Translations under genes and position numbers: made by a program
The notes under the pieces: model-generated
What the model saw: only the letters and a program-made list of their open reading frames with translations
What the model was told of the DNA's origin: nothing
Databases searched by the model: none
Assembly (NCBI GenBank): GCA_036873135.1
Contig: JAPTYO010000008.1
Location: forward strand, 33,754,761-33,818,760
From: Clarkia xantiana subsp. parviflora
Lineage: Eukaryota > Streptophyta > Magnoliopsida > Myrtales > Onagraceae
Direction: 5' to 3'
Length of the DNA: 64,000 nucleotides
Shown here: one piece after another, positions 10,175-20,893 of the stretch
Layout: each line of letters opens with the position of its first letter
How positions within the stretch are numbered: position 1 is the stretch's first letter

Positions 10175-10939
10175 TGCTAAACTCGTGGATACGCCAGTTG
10201 TGTTCGGGTGCACGCTATCGAAGTGTGACGGCCCGAAAAACCAGCAGGAGCGTGAACAGATGAAGAATGCAGAGTATCCGAGCATGGTAGGGAGTCTAAT
10301 GTACGCCATGCTCTGTACTCGGCCAGACATCTGTTACGCTGTGGGCCTAGTAGCAAGATTCCAATCAGATCCTGGTTATCAACATCTTAAGGCCATAAAA
10401 CGAATTATCATATATCTGAAAGGTACTGCCGACTACGTTCTGTGTTATGAGGGCAATCGGCTCGAATTGACCGGTTATAGTGACGCCGACCACGGTGGCG
10501 ATCCGGATGATCGTAAGTCCACCAAAGGAGAAATTTTCCTCCTTGCTAATGCTGCCATATCATGGGTTATCAAGAAGCAATCTTGTGTCGCGCTTTCCAC
10601 TATGGAATCATAATTCGTTACCCTCTCCAAAACGCACAAGAAGCGGTTTGGCTGAAAAGGCTTCTTACTGCATTAATTGGCACCGACAAAAAGAGTAAAC
10701 CTGTGAAGGTGTACTCCAATAGTCAGGCGGCCATTGCGGCAGTTAAAAATCCAAAGTACCATAGTAGGACAAAGCACATAGATATGAAATACAATTATGC
10801 TAAATTTGTTCTGTAAGACAACATAATCACTTTAGAATACTTACCTACAGACAATATGGTCGCATTCCCTTTAACTAAGCCGTTACGTAGGGAGATTTTT
10901 GAAAAGCATGTAAGACTGCTTGGATTACGTAAGGCTTAA
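10175..10939 (+). pseudogene. Copia RT end and RNase H remnant (element H)
   Basis: The frame from 10185 gives the copia connection region (SMVGSLMYAMLCTRPDICYA) and RNase H (YSDADHGGDPDDRKST, then CVALSTMES). It hits a stop right after STMES (10611-10613). A frameshift then leads to SNSQAAIAAVKNPKYHSRTK and KHVRLLGLRKA-like sequence before the terminal stop at 10937-10939. The enzyme would degrade the RNA strand of the replication intermediate; this copy cannot be functional. Confidence 0.8.
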
Positions 10940-11957
10940 ACTATGTGGCTTGTAAAAGTGATAACACTGTGACATTTGAAATTATGTTTCAATTTGAATA
11001 AAGGAATTGCAATTTTAGTTTATGATTTATCGACGTCATAATGATTAACAACATCGGATTTTACGGTCTATAAACTAAGTCGTAGGAAGTAGTAAAAAAT
11101 TTCCACCAAAATTATGTCGAATGTGAACCTTGCCTCGTCACACGGGAACGGTCATTTTGTAAGGAGAGAGGGACCTCTACCATAACAAGATTGGCTAAGA
11201 ATCAAGGCCAGATGAGAGATTCCGGATAGCATTATTGACATATCCCATCCCTGGTTTTACCAGGTGTGCTATCGACGCGTGCTTCATACTGCGCGTGCCA
11301 CGTTCGACCACGGGGTCATGCTCGGTTGTGCTAGCTAGAATCCTTGTGATTCAAAGGGCGCATACTTCTTCACCTTGAGCGTGTGATTGATCCCGGATGC
11401 CTTATGAAGAGGCATACAAAGTATCCTCACGGACTCAGAACTTATACTTGAGGTCTGGTTCAATGCTCGCTTCCCGGCGTACGAGCGTAGTGCCAAAGAA
11501 AACAGCCAAGTGACCACGTCTTGGAAACAGTTTGAGTCAAAGTAAGGGTATAAGCGATGGGGATGGTCAAGTTTACCTTTAATTCACCGACTCTCGTGTT
11601 CACTAGGTAGCCGCCAATCGGATATTAGTTGAAAGTTGTGAAGGCTTGTACGGATGCCCTGGAGAAGTATTCCTTTGTGGAAAACTGGGCAATTGGAGAA
11701 TTAACAGTTGACCAAGGATACAGTGCGGTACATAGTTTTATTTCAAACAGGTTTGGTTCATGAAAGGGAATCAACGTTCTGCGGGCGCTACAATACTCCT
11801 TACAGATGAGTAGCACGATGCCCATCGTATCCGCCGGTCGCATGGGAAACCTCGTATGAACTATTCGGAGACGGAGACAACAACTGAAGACTGAAATATT
11901 GATGCTATTGGATGACAATACAATAACAGGCACCCTCCCATTCCGGCGAGTGGGAGT
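10940..11957. other. 3' non-coding region of element H
   Basis: About 1 kb between RNase H and the LTR, homologous to 51835-52651 of element F and, inverted, to 41797-42900 of E. It ends in a purine-rich tract (GGCGAGTGGGAGT) directly before the LTR. No gene seen. Confidence 0.6.
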
Positions 11958-12556
11958 TGTTAGCATATGGTAACGTGGCACCGTAATTGGTAGCCCGTTA
12001 ATATATGTGGTTACCTAAGATAATTAGGTAAATGTCACATTTGGGCTAATTGGGCCCGACCCAATTCCCCTGTGACATGGGAGGCCCAAAATTGGGCCTC
12101 CCACCCACACAGGTCGGCTGAAACCCTAGATAGGGAGGGAGGAGGATTTTCTCCTCCTCCCACTATATAAGGAGGTCTTGGGGTCACTCCCAAAACACAC
12201 CTTGATCACAACTCCTCTTAAGTTGTGATTTGAAGAGAATCTCCTTTCCCTCTGGCCTAGTTTCGGCCTGCTCCTATAACACCACCATTGGTGTGCCAAA
12301 TTGCTTTCGAGCATTCAGTCCGAGGTTCTGTCCCTGTTGAAGAATCGATCAGAGGCTTTGTTGTGGAGCTTACATCGTGTGGGACTTCTTCTAACGAAGA
12401 ACTTGCACGTGGTTCCGACCGGAGGATCAGAACTCCCTCCACTTCGTTCTTGGGCAGGAAAGCTAAAAGGTATGTGTACTAATCCCGCTGCGTAGATTAG
12501 ATTTCTTGCTAGTACAAGTTTAGCATTCCGTAGTATTACGTTCCCGTAATCCAACA
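11958..12556 (+). repeat. 3' LTR of element H
   Basis: 599 bp, from TGTTAGCATATGG to CCGTAATCCAACA, the same length as three LTRs of E and F. It contains a TATA box (TATATAA, 12164-12170). Confidence 0.85.
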
Positions 12557-12867
12557 CAAGATACACAAGCTTGTAAGAGGAAACCAAGTTCTTCAATCTA
12601 AGGCGTTCCCAAACGTCGGTCGCGAAGTTAAGTGTGGCTATCCAAAAGGGATCATAATCCTCAAACCGAAGTAAGCCATTAATCATCAATGGAAACTCAT
12701 CGATCTCTTTAATCTCATATGAAATACTAGCATATTCAACATCAAATTCAATGTGTTGCTGCATATTCGTAAGTTCTAATGGAGGATCATCATAAGAGCT
12801 AGCACAAAAATCAGCCCTACCATCACCGAGTTCATCTTCGATAACATCTCCAGTAGATTCAATAGAC
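12557..12867 (-). pseudogene. J ORF, second copy, middle part
   Basis: Between insertions H and I the minus strand reads in the same frame as the J ORF of the intact copy (LELTNMQQHIEFDVE ... MINGLLRFEDYDPFWIATLN ... LVSSYKLVYL). The lysine codon here (EIKEI) is a stop in the other copy. The C-terminal part continues at 10174-9990 (RYFKFLLKSGHIFLEKMF) and the N-terminal part lies at 15350-15484. Without H and I this frame would be open throughout. Confidence 0.7.
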
Positions 12868-12872
12868 GCGCT

Positions 12873-12962
12873 TGTTGGTTTTGTCTTGAATTAGTCGGTT
12901 AAGTCCACTAAGTAATTTAGTCCGTTAGCTAAATTGGGTAGAAAATATATATATTGTTTGAT

Positions 12963-12999
<37 letters not shown>

Positions 13000-13443
13000 T
13001 ATATATATATATATATAATCAACGGTTGATTATATTATATATATATATATATAGTTAGCTGGGCGGTGGGATTTGACCCTTTGTATATATATATATATAT
13101 AGGTTGCATAATCTTCTAGGGTTATCACCAGAGGAAGCGTGGGAAAAGTCTTCACAGGAGCTGCCGTGAGTTATTGCCTTCTTGGTGCGTGGGTTTGTCA
13201 AGTTTTAGGCGAGTGATTATTTGTGTGTTTAGAGCATTTTGTAATAGGTCTCTACATGTATTGTGAGAGTGAGTGCTCTATGTGGTCTCGTTTTGTAACC
13301 ATCCGGTGTTGATTGTGCTAGTGAAGTGGTGCTCCTCCTTTGCCCGTGGACGTAGGTCGCGTTGACCGAACCACGTTAAATCTTGTGTTCTTTATTGCTT
13401 TCTTTTAATCCATTTGTGAGTGTTGAGAGAATCAATCCTAACA
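12873..13443 (+). repeat. 5' LTR of element I
   Basis: 571 bp. Alternating TA tracts occupy about 12944-13100. The last ~300 bp are nearly identical to the 3' LTR. Confidence 0.85.
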
Positions 13444-13484
13444 ACTGGTATCAGAGCTAAGGAGGTTCAACACGATCACTGAAG

Positions 13485-14360
13485 ATGGACTTGTCAAAAG
13501 CTGGAATAGAGAAGTTCGATGGAAACGATTTCGGTTTCTGGAAGATGCAGATTGAAGATTATTTGTACCAGAAGAATCTGTACGAACCCTTGTCTGGGGA
13601 GAAACCGGAATCCATGACGGAGCAACACTGGAAGCTCAAGGATCGCCAACCTCTGGGGCTGATCGGGTTGTGCTTGTCCAGGAACGTTGCATTCAACATC
13701 GTCAAGGAAACATCGACGGCAGGCGTGCTGAAGGCGTTGGCGAACATGTACGAGAAACCATCGGCGGTGAACAAGGTATATCTGATGCGTAGATTGTTCA
13801 ATTTACAGATGGTTGAAGGTGGTTCTGTTGCTGAACATATTAATTCTTTTAATATGATTGTGTCGCAACTGAGTTCTGTTGAGATTAATTTTGAGGATGA
13901 GGTTAAAGCTTTGATTTTGTTGTCATCTCTGCCCGAGTCGTGGGATACTATTTTTTCCGCAATTAGTAGTTCCCGTGGATCTGAGAAGCTGAAGTTTGAT
14001 GAAATCCGAGACGTTGTTCTTAGCGAAAGCATTCGTAAAAGAGAAATTGGTGAGTCATCAGGAAGTGCTTTCAGTGTTGACAGAAGGGGGAGAAGTAAAT
14101 CAAAGGGTTCTAATCAGTATGGACGCTCAAAATCAAGAAACAGAGGAAGACCACAAGGATCATGTTGGAATATTGGTGAAGAAGACCACTATCGATCTGA
14201 TTGTCCGAAGTCAAATAAGAAGAATCACGAACCTGGCAATGATAGTGATTCTGTGAATTCTGCAGAAGACATTGGGGACGTGTTAACCCTCAGTGTGGAT
14301 AGCTCACTTGAATCCTGGATTGTGGATTCTGGAGCATCGTTTAATTCGTCTCCGAGCTAG
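13485..14360 (+). pseudogene. Copia gag-protease ORF, truncated (element I)
   Basis: A 291-codon frame begins MDLSKAGIEKFDGNDFGFWK, the N-terminus typical of Tnt1-like gag, and continues through the UBN2-type region (YLMRRLFNLQMVEGGSV, LILLSSLPESWD). The zinc knuckle reads CWNIGEEDHYRSDC: the second cysteine of CX2CX4HX4C is isoleucine. The protease start SWIVDSGASF has the catalytic DSG, but a TAG follows at once (14358-14360) and frameshifts follow that. The gag would form virus-like particles; here both the RNA-binding knuckle and the protease are broken. Confidence 0.85.
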
Positions 14361-14792
14361 AAGTTGTTCCGAAATTTCAAGTCAGGAAAGTTTGGGAAAA
14401 TGTATCTTGCTGACAAGGTGTTGGATATCGAAGGAAGGGGAATGTCTGCATTCACAGTCCAGCGGGAAATCAGTGGACATTGAAAGATGTCAGGTACATT
14501 CCTGGTCTCAAGAAGAATCTGATCTCGGTTGGTCAGTTGGATCGCACAGGTCAGTTGGGACAGGGACAGGGGGCTGGTCAAGTTTGAAGACTTGGAGGCA
14601 TGCAGCCTCAGTGTAGCGAAAGCTGAGACCGAGCAACGTTTGAGCTCGGTTAGGATCTCGCGGAGATCGGGTTAGGCCCGTCGGGGGCCTTGGCAAATGA
14701 GGTAGCGGACCATGGAGCACGCTAGCAAGGTGGAGCTATGAAGAACCCAAGTCAAGGTGGAGCTATGGTAGATTCAAGACAAAGGTGGATAT

Positions 14793-14882
14793 TGTTGGTT
14801 TTGTCTTGAATTAGTCGGTTAAGTCCACTAAGTAATTTAGCCCGTTAGCTAAATTGAGTAGAAAATATATATATATTGTTTG

Positions 14883-14949
<67 letters not shown>

Positions 14950-15349
14950 ACGGTGGATTATATTATATATATATATATATATAGTTAGTTGGGTATATAT
15001 ATATATAGGTTGCATAGTCTTCTAGGGTTATCACCAGAGGAAGCGTGGGAAAAGTCTTCACATGAGCTGCCGTGAGTTATTGCCTTCTTGGTGCGAGGGT
15101 TTGTCAAGTTTTAGGCGAGTGATTATTTGTGTGTTTAGAGCATTATGTAATAGGTCTCTACATGTATTGTGAGAGTGAGTGCTCTATGTGGTCTCGTCTT
15201 GTAACCCTCCGGTGTTGATTGTGCTAGTGAAGAGGTGCTCCTCCTTTGCCCGTGGACATAGGTCGCGTTGACCGAACCACGTTAAATCTTGTGTTCTTTA
15301 TTGCTTTCTTTTAATCCGTTTGGGAGTGTTGAGAGAATCGATCCTAACA
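14793..15349 (+). repeat. 3' LTR of element I
   Basis: 557 bp, with a near-pure TA tract around 14886-14947 and further TA runs to about 15006. After it the J sequence resumes at 15350. Confidence 0.85.
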
Positions 15350-16012
15350 GCACATTCTATATTATGGCACAAATCAGCTAGATCATGTAACTTGCTTGCT
15401 ATTTGCTTGTGACTTGTCCTAGCATTATCAACTAGCTGCTGAGCCTTTTGTAAATCCTGAATTAACAAGTCGAGCCAATCCATAATAATCCAGTAGAAAA
15501 GTTTGCAGCAGAAAGTCAATAACACTTCACAATGAAAGAACCAGCAGCTTTAAGCAGAAACCTGATAACAAGAGCATCAAATCATCCAAGGATTGAGCAA
15601 CTAACTTCACAGAAAGGAATCAACAGCAACAACCAAATTCATTTGCCAATTATTTCAGCAGCAGCAGATAGATCTCACCGTGATCTCAAATCAGCAGGTT
15701 CAGTAAAATCAAGACAATAGCCAACAGTTTCGTGGAAACGGCCGGAGTAAAAGCAGTCACGGTCGGGAACTGCAAGCAAGCGGTAGACAAGAAGAACGGC
15801 GATGATGCAGTGGTCGCAGAAATCGGAGCGGCTGCATAGTAATCAGAGCGATAATGGCAAAACTGAAAGCGGTGGCGGCCGAAGTGGTGATCGGAGCAGA
15901 CTGAGCGATCGGGAAAAAATGAAGTAACGACTGGCAGGCGGTCGAAATCAACAATCGATGGCTGAATCGAACCAAAAATCACCACACCGAGGACAAAGAG
16001 CTTTGATACCAA
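15350..16012 (-). other. Second J internal region, 5' part
   Basis: From the primer site (15998-16011) a leader of about 500 bases runs to ATG at 15482-15484, start of the J ORF (MDWLDLLIQDLQKAQQLVDN). Element I interrupts the ORF after about 45 codons. The leader is homologous to 16880-17394. Confidence 0.65.
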
Positions 16013-16241
16013 TGATACGAACTAGAAATTGATGGAATTGGGAGGAAGATGAAGAATAGTTAGGAGATATAGAAGACAGAAGAAAGAGACGCAGGAAACT
16101 TGATTCAATATTCATTTCATTCTTACTTTCCTTTTACAGATTAGCAATGTATATATATATCACAATACTCCATAATTGCATAACAGCCCCTTAACTTTGT
16201 AATTGACTCATAAAGAGTCCTAATATTAATATGTCGTATCA
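16013..16241 (-). repeat. J LTR (middle)
   Basis: 229 bp shared by the two J units, with polypurine tract on its right side (minus-strand sense upstream) and primer site on its left side. Confidence 0.85.
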
Positions 16242-16252
16242 TTACCCTCCCC

Positions 16253-16879
16253 TTAAAGACACCCTGTCATCAAGGTGTGACCCGGTCCATTAAACACGTC
16301 ATAATGTCGAACAAGTGCAAGTAAACCTTGAGAATTACCGGGTCCGTTGAATCCATAATAAGCTCGAAACATTTTCTCTAAGAAGATATGTCCACCCTTG
16401 AGTAGAAACTTCAAATATCGGTCAACTAGAGGAGCAAGATACACAAGCTTGTAAGAGGAAACCAAGTTCTTCAATCTAAGGCGTTCCCAAACGTCGGTCG
16501 TGGAGTTAAATGTGGCTATCCAAAAGGGATCATATTCCTCAAACCGAAGTAAGCCATTAATCATCAATGGAAACTCATCGATCTCTTAAATCTCATATGA
16601 AATACTAGCATCTTCAACATCAAATTCAATGTGTTGCTGCATATTCATAAGTTCTAATGGAGGATCATCATAAGAGCTAGCACAAAAATCAGCACTACCA
16701 TCACCGAGTTCATCTTCGATAACATCTCCAGTAGATTCAATAGATGCCCATTCTATATTATGGCACAAATCAGCTAGATCATGTAACTGGCTTGCTATTT
16801 GCTTGTGACTTGTCCTAGCATTATCAACTAGTTGCTGAGCCTTTTGTACATCCCGAATTAACAAGTCGAGCCAATCCAT
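16253..16879 (-). pseudogene. J-element ORF, about 208 codons, one stop
   Basis: The frame starts MDWLDLLIRDVQKAQQLVDN and ends GPGHTLMTGCL, with its TAA inside the CTTTAAGGGGAGG that leads into the polypurine tract. A helical, charged N-terminal part (about residues 1-50) is followed by an acidic linker (EDELGDGSAD) and a hydrophobic-aromatic C-terminal half. One codon, AAA in the second copy, is TAA here (16586-16588). No retroviral motif (zinc knuckle, DSG, YXDD) is present. I do not recognise the protein. Two copies keep the same frame and length, which suggests it was once a real gene of the element. Confidence 0.5.
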
Positions 16880-17409
16880 AATAATCCAGTAGAAAATTTT
16901 GCAGCAGAAAGTCAATCACACTTCATCAATGAAAGAACCGGTAGCTTTAAGCAGAAACCAGATAACAATAGCAGCAAATCATCAATGGATTGAGCAACTA
17001 ACTTCACAGACAGGAATCAGCAGCAACAACCAAATTCACTTGCCAATTATTTCAGCAGCAGCAGATAGATCTCACCGTGATCTCAAATCAGCAGGTTTAG
17101 TAAAATCAAGACAAAAGCCAACAGTTTCGTGGAAACAGCCGGAGTAAAAGCAGTCACGGTCGGGAACTGCAAGCAAGCGGTAGACAAGAAGAACGGCGAT
17201 TGTGCAGTGGTCGCAGAAATCGGAGCGGCTGCACAGTAATCGGAGCGAGAATGGCAAAACTGACAGCGGTGGCGGCCGAAGTGGTGATCGGAGCAGACTG
17301 AGCGATCGGGAAAAAATGAAGTAACGACTGGTAGGCGGTCGGAATCAACAATCGATTGCTGAATCGAACCAAAAATCACCACACCGAGGACGAAGAGATT
17401 TGATACCAA
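16880..17409 (-). other. J leader and primer binding site
   Basis: The 530-base leader between the 5' LTR and the J ORF. The primer site TGGTATCAAATCTC lies at 17395-17408. The track of small frames here (for example around 17083-17409) differs between the two J copies and is not convincing. Confidence 0.6.
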
Positions 17410-17638
17410 TGAGACGAACTAGAAATTGATGGAATTGGGAGGAAGATGAAGAACAACTAGGAGATAGAGAAGACAGAAGAAAGAGACGCAGGAGACTTGA
17501 TTCAATAATCATTTCATTCTTACTTTCCTTTTACAGATTCGCAATGTATATATATATCACAATACTCCATAATTGCATAACAGCCCCTTAACTTTGTATT
17601 TGGCTCATAAAGAGTCCTAATATTAATATATCGTATCA
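17410..17638 (-). repeat. J 5' LTR (right end of array)
   Basis: 229 bp, with one change in the terminal inverted motif (TGAGACGA). CTATC follows it at 17639-17643, matching the left flank of the array. Confidence 0.87.
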
Positions 17639-17795
17639 CTATCCCATCCTTCTTTGTTTTCAGATCCCAGGAAAAGATGTCCACTTCAAAGGCAACGTTT
17701 TTAAGCTGTCCACTCGTTGTATCATACATCATCTTTCACTGAATCATCCGAGGAAATATGACTACCTCATCGGCGCAGCTCAAAACCCCTTATAA

Positions 17796-18525
17796 TCGAC
17801 CCAGGCATATGCATCAGTCAACACCCCTTGAGAAGATCGTCTTCGGCGACCAAGTGTCCTTACAGCTTGAAGACAGCACCGTACAATCACAGTTACGTTG
17901 CAGCATGACTCCTCTCCCTCCCATCTGAATCACTTCACGCGCCAACACGCTCCTCACCCTAAACAAGATCCGACGATCACGCGCCAGCGAGCAGTTAATA
18001 AGTGCTCTGATAAGATCGTTTTCTGAATCAAGAGAGGCTCACTCCTGGAATTGGAAACTGCATTTTCTCCAATAGGTGCGGCGTCTCCCCACGCAAAGAA
18101 ACCAGGCTGGGACAGGTCGGTTTTTCATAGGACCACATTCCCGACAAACCCTTTCCATTCTAGCCCATTGGACCCATGGATAAGCAAGCGCTCCTCATAT
18201 TTGCGATTCGGGCCTCCCTCTTAGCCATGTACACTGCTCATGCAGATTCAACAAATACAGGGCAGTTTATCCCAGTCCAATTTCACAACTCCACCCAACA
18301 ATCATAACACACAGATACGGCTCATCGGGATAGCTAGCTCTCAAACAGCGGACGACTCGTAACACAACGGAAGGAAAATCAACCAACACATTCTTTATTC
18401 TTATGGTGGATTGATTTATTGTTACTCCGGAGGTACTTCAATTGCTATTATTATCTATTATTTTTCACAATTTACTACGTGACATTCTTATGTATGTTGC
18501 GAGGAAGCCTTTCCTTGCTAGTCCA
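17796..18525. other. Decayed region upstream of LINE ORF2
   Basis: No long frame. The stretch lies just 5' of the LINE ORF2 start and is probably the degraded ORF1 or inter-ORF region; many stops occur in every frame. Confidence 0.35.
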
Positions 18526-18634
18526 ATGAGTTTCTTAATATGGAATTGTCAAGGGCGGAGAATTTCTTCACAATTCAACACTTGAGCCACTTATTCCGGG
18601 TTTATAAACCTTATGTTGTGTTTGTTTCCTAAGT
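18526..18634 (+). pseudogene. LINE ORF2 start (endonuclease N-terminus)
   Basis: ATG 18526 gives MSFLIWNCQG, the start of plant L1-type endonucleases (NxxIWNxxG). After a frameshift it continues HLFRVYKPYVVFVS up to element A. The next codons (E-V-K-S-Q-V-S-R-L) resume at 59252, so ORF2 reads through once A and one copy of the 5-bp duplication are removed. Confidence 0.8.
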
Positions 18635-19971
18635 TGTAAACACCTAATTTTGGTACGCGCGACACGTATATAACACGTTAAAAAATGTTATGTGTAACGC
18701 GTTTAAAAAAGGAAGTATCTGAATATGGAAAGTCACGGAGTTGCTAAAAATAAGCTTAGTTTAAATTAGAACAATATATATGCATTTAATAATATGTAAT
18801 ATTCAGAAAATATATAATATATATTTATGGTAATATTCATAAATATTATATATATATAATATTCGGAATTATAAGGGTGTATATTGAGGCAATATTGTTT
18901 TCATAATGTTTAGATGCTAATTTACCTATAAATAGACCCTAGCTACCATGTAAAAAACACACAACAGTTGAGACTAGAATAAAATATTATTATTTTTAGA
19001 AAACGTGTGAAATTTTCTCCTTCTTCCTCCTGAATTCTTGCATGTGTCTTCGGTGGTGCTGCTGTCCATCTGCCTCGCCGGAAGTTTCGTGTCCCACCGC
19101 CACCGTGTCAGTCTCGCCAGCCGCCACGCATCGCCTGCCCGCCATCTCACCGGAGTTGCCAACCAGGATCTCCCTCGGCCCGGCCATAATTTCTGTCCGC
19201 CAGTCCCGTCCGCCAGTCCCGTCCGCCAGTCTGGAGCCAAGTCCGTCGGAATCGCGCGCCTGACTTGTAGTTCGCCGGAGTCACGCCTCGCCCGCCTTGT
19301 TGCATCGCCGTCACTGATGGGGTCTTGCCGGACTTCTCCTCTGCAGCTAAGTTATTGTCAGGTGCCGTAGGTTTTTATTTATTTATTTTAGGATTTTTTT
19401 TTAAAATTTAATTAATTAATTAATTATTTTCTATTATTTATCATTATTATCATTATTATTATTATATCATATTAATTAGATAATTTAGATGTAAATCTAA
19501 TTAGATATCATGTTTTACGTATATATGACATGTAACTATTAAATTGTATTGTGATTTTGAGCATGCTTGGTTTCGTCTAGATTTTATCTCGATTAGGAAT
19601 GTTAAATGCTTAAAAGTTTTTTTTTAGGCTTAGACTTGTCGTTAATAATTTGCGCATGAAAATTAGTTTAATTTTGATATCATTAGGATAATTTGACGTA
19701 ACACATGTTCTAAACTCTAAAAATTGGCAAATAGGTTAATTAAGTACCGAAAATGCGTAATTAAAGAAATATTTTTTTCTTGATTCATAACGGAACCCCT
19801 GAACTCAAATTTCGGATCGCAGACCAATTAATATGCTTAGGTATTTAATTCGTCATTTACCTAGGTAATTTAAGGTTTCTAGTTAGTCGTAATTAGCTAG
19901 TGGTGACTCTTTAAAAGTTCCATGTTTTTTCAAAACATTTGATTCGCCTCAGGTTAGATTTATGTCTGACA
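18635..19971 (+). repeat. 5' LTR of element A
   Basis: 1337 bp. The first 300 bp are AT-rich; a TATA box TATAAATAG lies at 18927-18935. About 110 bp downstream begins a GC-rich, CCG-rich stretch (19040-19360) and then an AT-rich U5. Short frames in the GC-rich part are also open in other frames and are not taken as genes. Confidence 0.85.
18927..18935 (+). promoter_or_regulatory. TATA box in 5' LTR of A
   Basis: TATAAATAG followed by ACCCTAG. The same box occurs at the matching position in the 3' LTR (58199-58207) and in both G LTRs (61476-61484, 63524-63532), so it is probably the element promoter. Confidence 0.6.
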
Positions 19972-19993
19972 ATTTGGCGACTCTGCTAGGGAC
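19972..19993 (+). other. Primer binding site of A
   Basis: ATTTGGCGACTCTGCTAGGG directly after the LTR end. Sites of this type in Ogre/Tat elements pair with tRNA-Arg; the tRNA assignment is from family knowledge. Confidence 0.65.
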
Positions 19994-20599
19994 AAATTTT
20001 TTTTTAAGAGGGTTCGAGCTTGTCATATTTGCTTATTTGCCATGTCTTATTTAAATGTTTTTTTTTCTCGTCATTATTATAACCATTTTTTTTATAGGGG
20101 TAAGTTTTGATTTTCATTTTTTTTACTAATCAATTTTTTATCATGTCGTATAAATTCACACACACCACTTTAGTGTAATGTCCAAAATGCTTCAAACCCA
20201 AGGCAACTAGGATCCTGTAGTTTTAGTAATGGTACGACTGGAGCGGCTGGGCCGCCGGTTCGACTCGAAAAAACTCACTTGCTTGTGTAGGTCCTGAGAT
20301 CCCTTTTTAGGTGGAGGAAACCACCTTGTCGGGAACCTATCAGTACCTTATAGAATAAAGCCAAACACACTAAAGGGACCGTCTGCGAACCATCATGAAT
20401 GTGTTTTTCCTTTACATTTATTTTGACCCGTATAATTCATCATGTATAGGACTTGGGTCGTCATGTAATCTTTACTTCTTCGCAACATGTAACTGTAAAA
20501 ATCTAATAGTGGAAATTTATATTTTAAGCATGTATCATATTTTTTTAAAAAAAATAAGTGAAATTCACTTCGTTCTTATAAAACGCTTTACACTACATT

Positions 20600-20893
20600 T
20601 TGGTAAGGATGGAAAAACTGCGCAAATGTCCACGCATTGTTACTCTCCCAACTCCAAAGGCTGAACTCGACCGAATCTGGAAAGCCATGTCCAAGACAGA
20701 GCAAAACTACGTCACTAAGTTGATCAGAGAAGTCCCGCGCCTCGATGATTATAAAGTGGAGTGGCCTTTAATCGAGGCTTTGACCGATTTCTGGAATCCC
20801 GAGAAGGCAGTATTTATCATAAACGGCATGGAACTCACTCCTACACTTGAGAAGTACCGTCAACTATTACAAGGTGCAGAATGGAACATATGA
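20600..20893 (+). pseudogene. Ogre-type gag N-terminal domain (A), part 1
   Basis: About 97 codons. The tail LIEALTDFWNPEKAVFIING then MELTPTLEKYRQLL matches the conserved 'FWxPxxxxFxFxxxxLxPTLEEYxxLL' of the gag-associated DUF7745-like domain found in plant Tat/Ogre elements. The stop at 20891-20893 is premature; decayed homologous sequence runs on to the B insertion site at 21369. Confidence 0.65.

Larger units (their letters stand above)
10175..12556 (+). mobile_element. Element H: 5'-truncated copia retrotransposon
   Basis: This is the 3' part of a copia element of the same family as E and F: the end of reverse transcriptase, RNase H, 3' non-coding region, polypurine tract and a 599-bp 3' LTR. 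The 5' LTR and everything up to RT are missing. The left junction lies at AGGA (10171-10174), which is shared by the J host sequence and the family's RT sequence. After the LTR the J ORF resumes at 12557. No target duplication remains, as expected if a deletion removed the 5' end together with a few host bases. Confidence 0.82.
12873..15349 (+). mobile_element. Element I: internally deleted Tork/Tnt1-like copia element
   Basis: LTRs at 12873-13443 (571 bp) and 14793-15349 (557 bp) run from TGTTGGTTTTG to CCTAACA. TGGTATCAGAGC (13446-13457) next to the 5' LTR is the tRNA-Met primer site. The internal region holds gag and the start of protease, then breaks off; integrase, RT and RNase H are gone. 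It sits in the second J internal region, and the flanks GCGCT/GCACA are a decayed 5-bp duplication. Both LTRs contain long (TA)n tracts of different length. Confidence 0.88.
9755..17638 (-). mobile_element. Element J array: LTR-internal-LTR-internal-LTR
   Basis: Three LTRs of 228-229 bp (9755-9982, 16013-16241, 17410-17638) alternate with two internal regions. The whole is flanked by a perfect 5-bp duplication CTATC (9750-9754, 17639-17643). Read on the minus strand, each LTR starts TGATACGA and ends TCGTATCA. TGGTATCAAA (tRNA-Met type primer site) follows two of the LTRs at 17395-17408 and 15998-16011, and a polypurine tract AAGGGGAGGG precedes the next. The intact internal region is only 1168 bp and has one ORF with no known pol domain. 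The second internal region is broken by elements I and H. Such dimers arise by recombination between LTRs or by insertion of a tandem copy. Confidence 0.88.
9688..17795 (+). pseudogene. Short host ORF split by the J array
   Basis: When the J array and one copy of its target duplication CTATC are left out, the frame from ATG 9688 reads on across the site to a TAA at 17793-17795, about 72 codons. Its left half is preserved in all three tandem units. The product (starts MSTSHPIHSPNIVISGAFPD) was not recognised. It could be a remnant of LINE ORF1, because the LINE ORF2 starts 730 bases further on. Confidence 0.35.

Noticed and set aside
19038..19370. 110-codon Ser/Arg-rich frame in the A LTR (also 58194-58653)
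   Set aside because: Same reason: GC-rich LTR leader, with the two LTR copies differing by indels that shift the frame.
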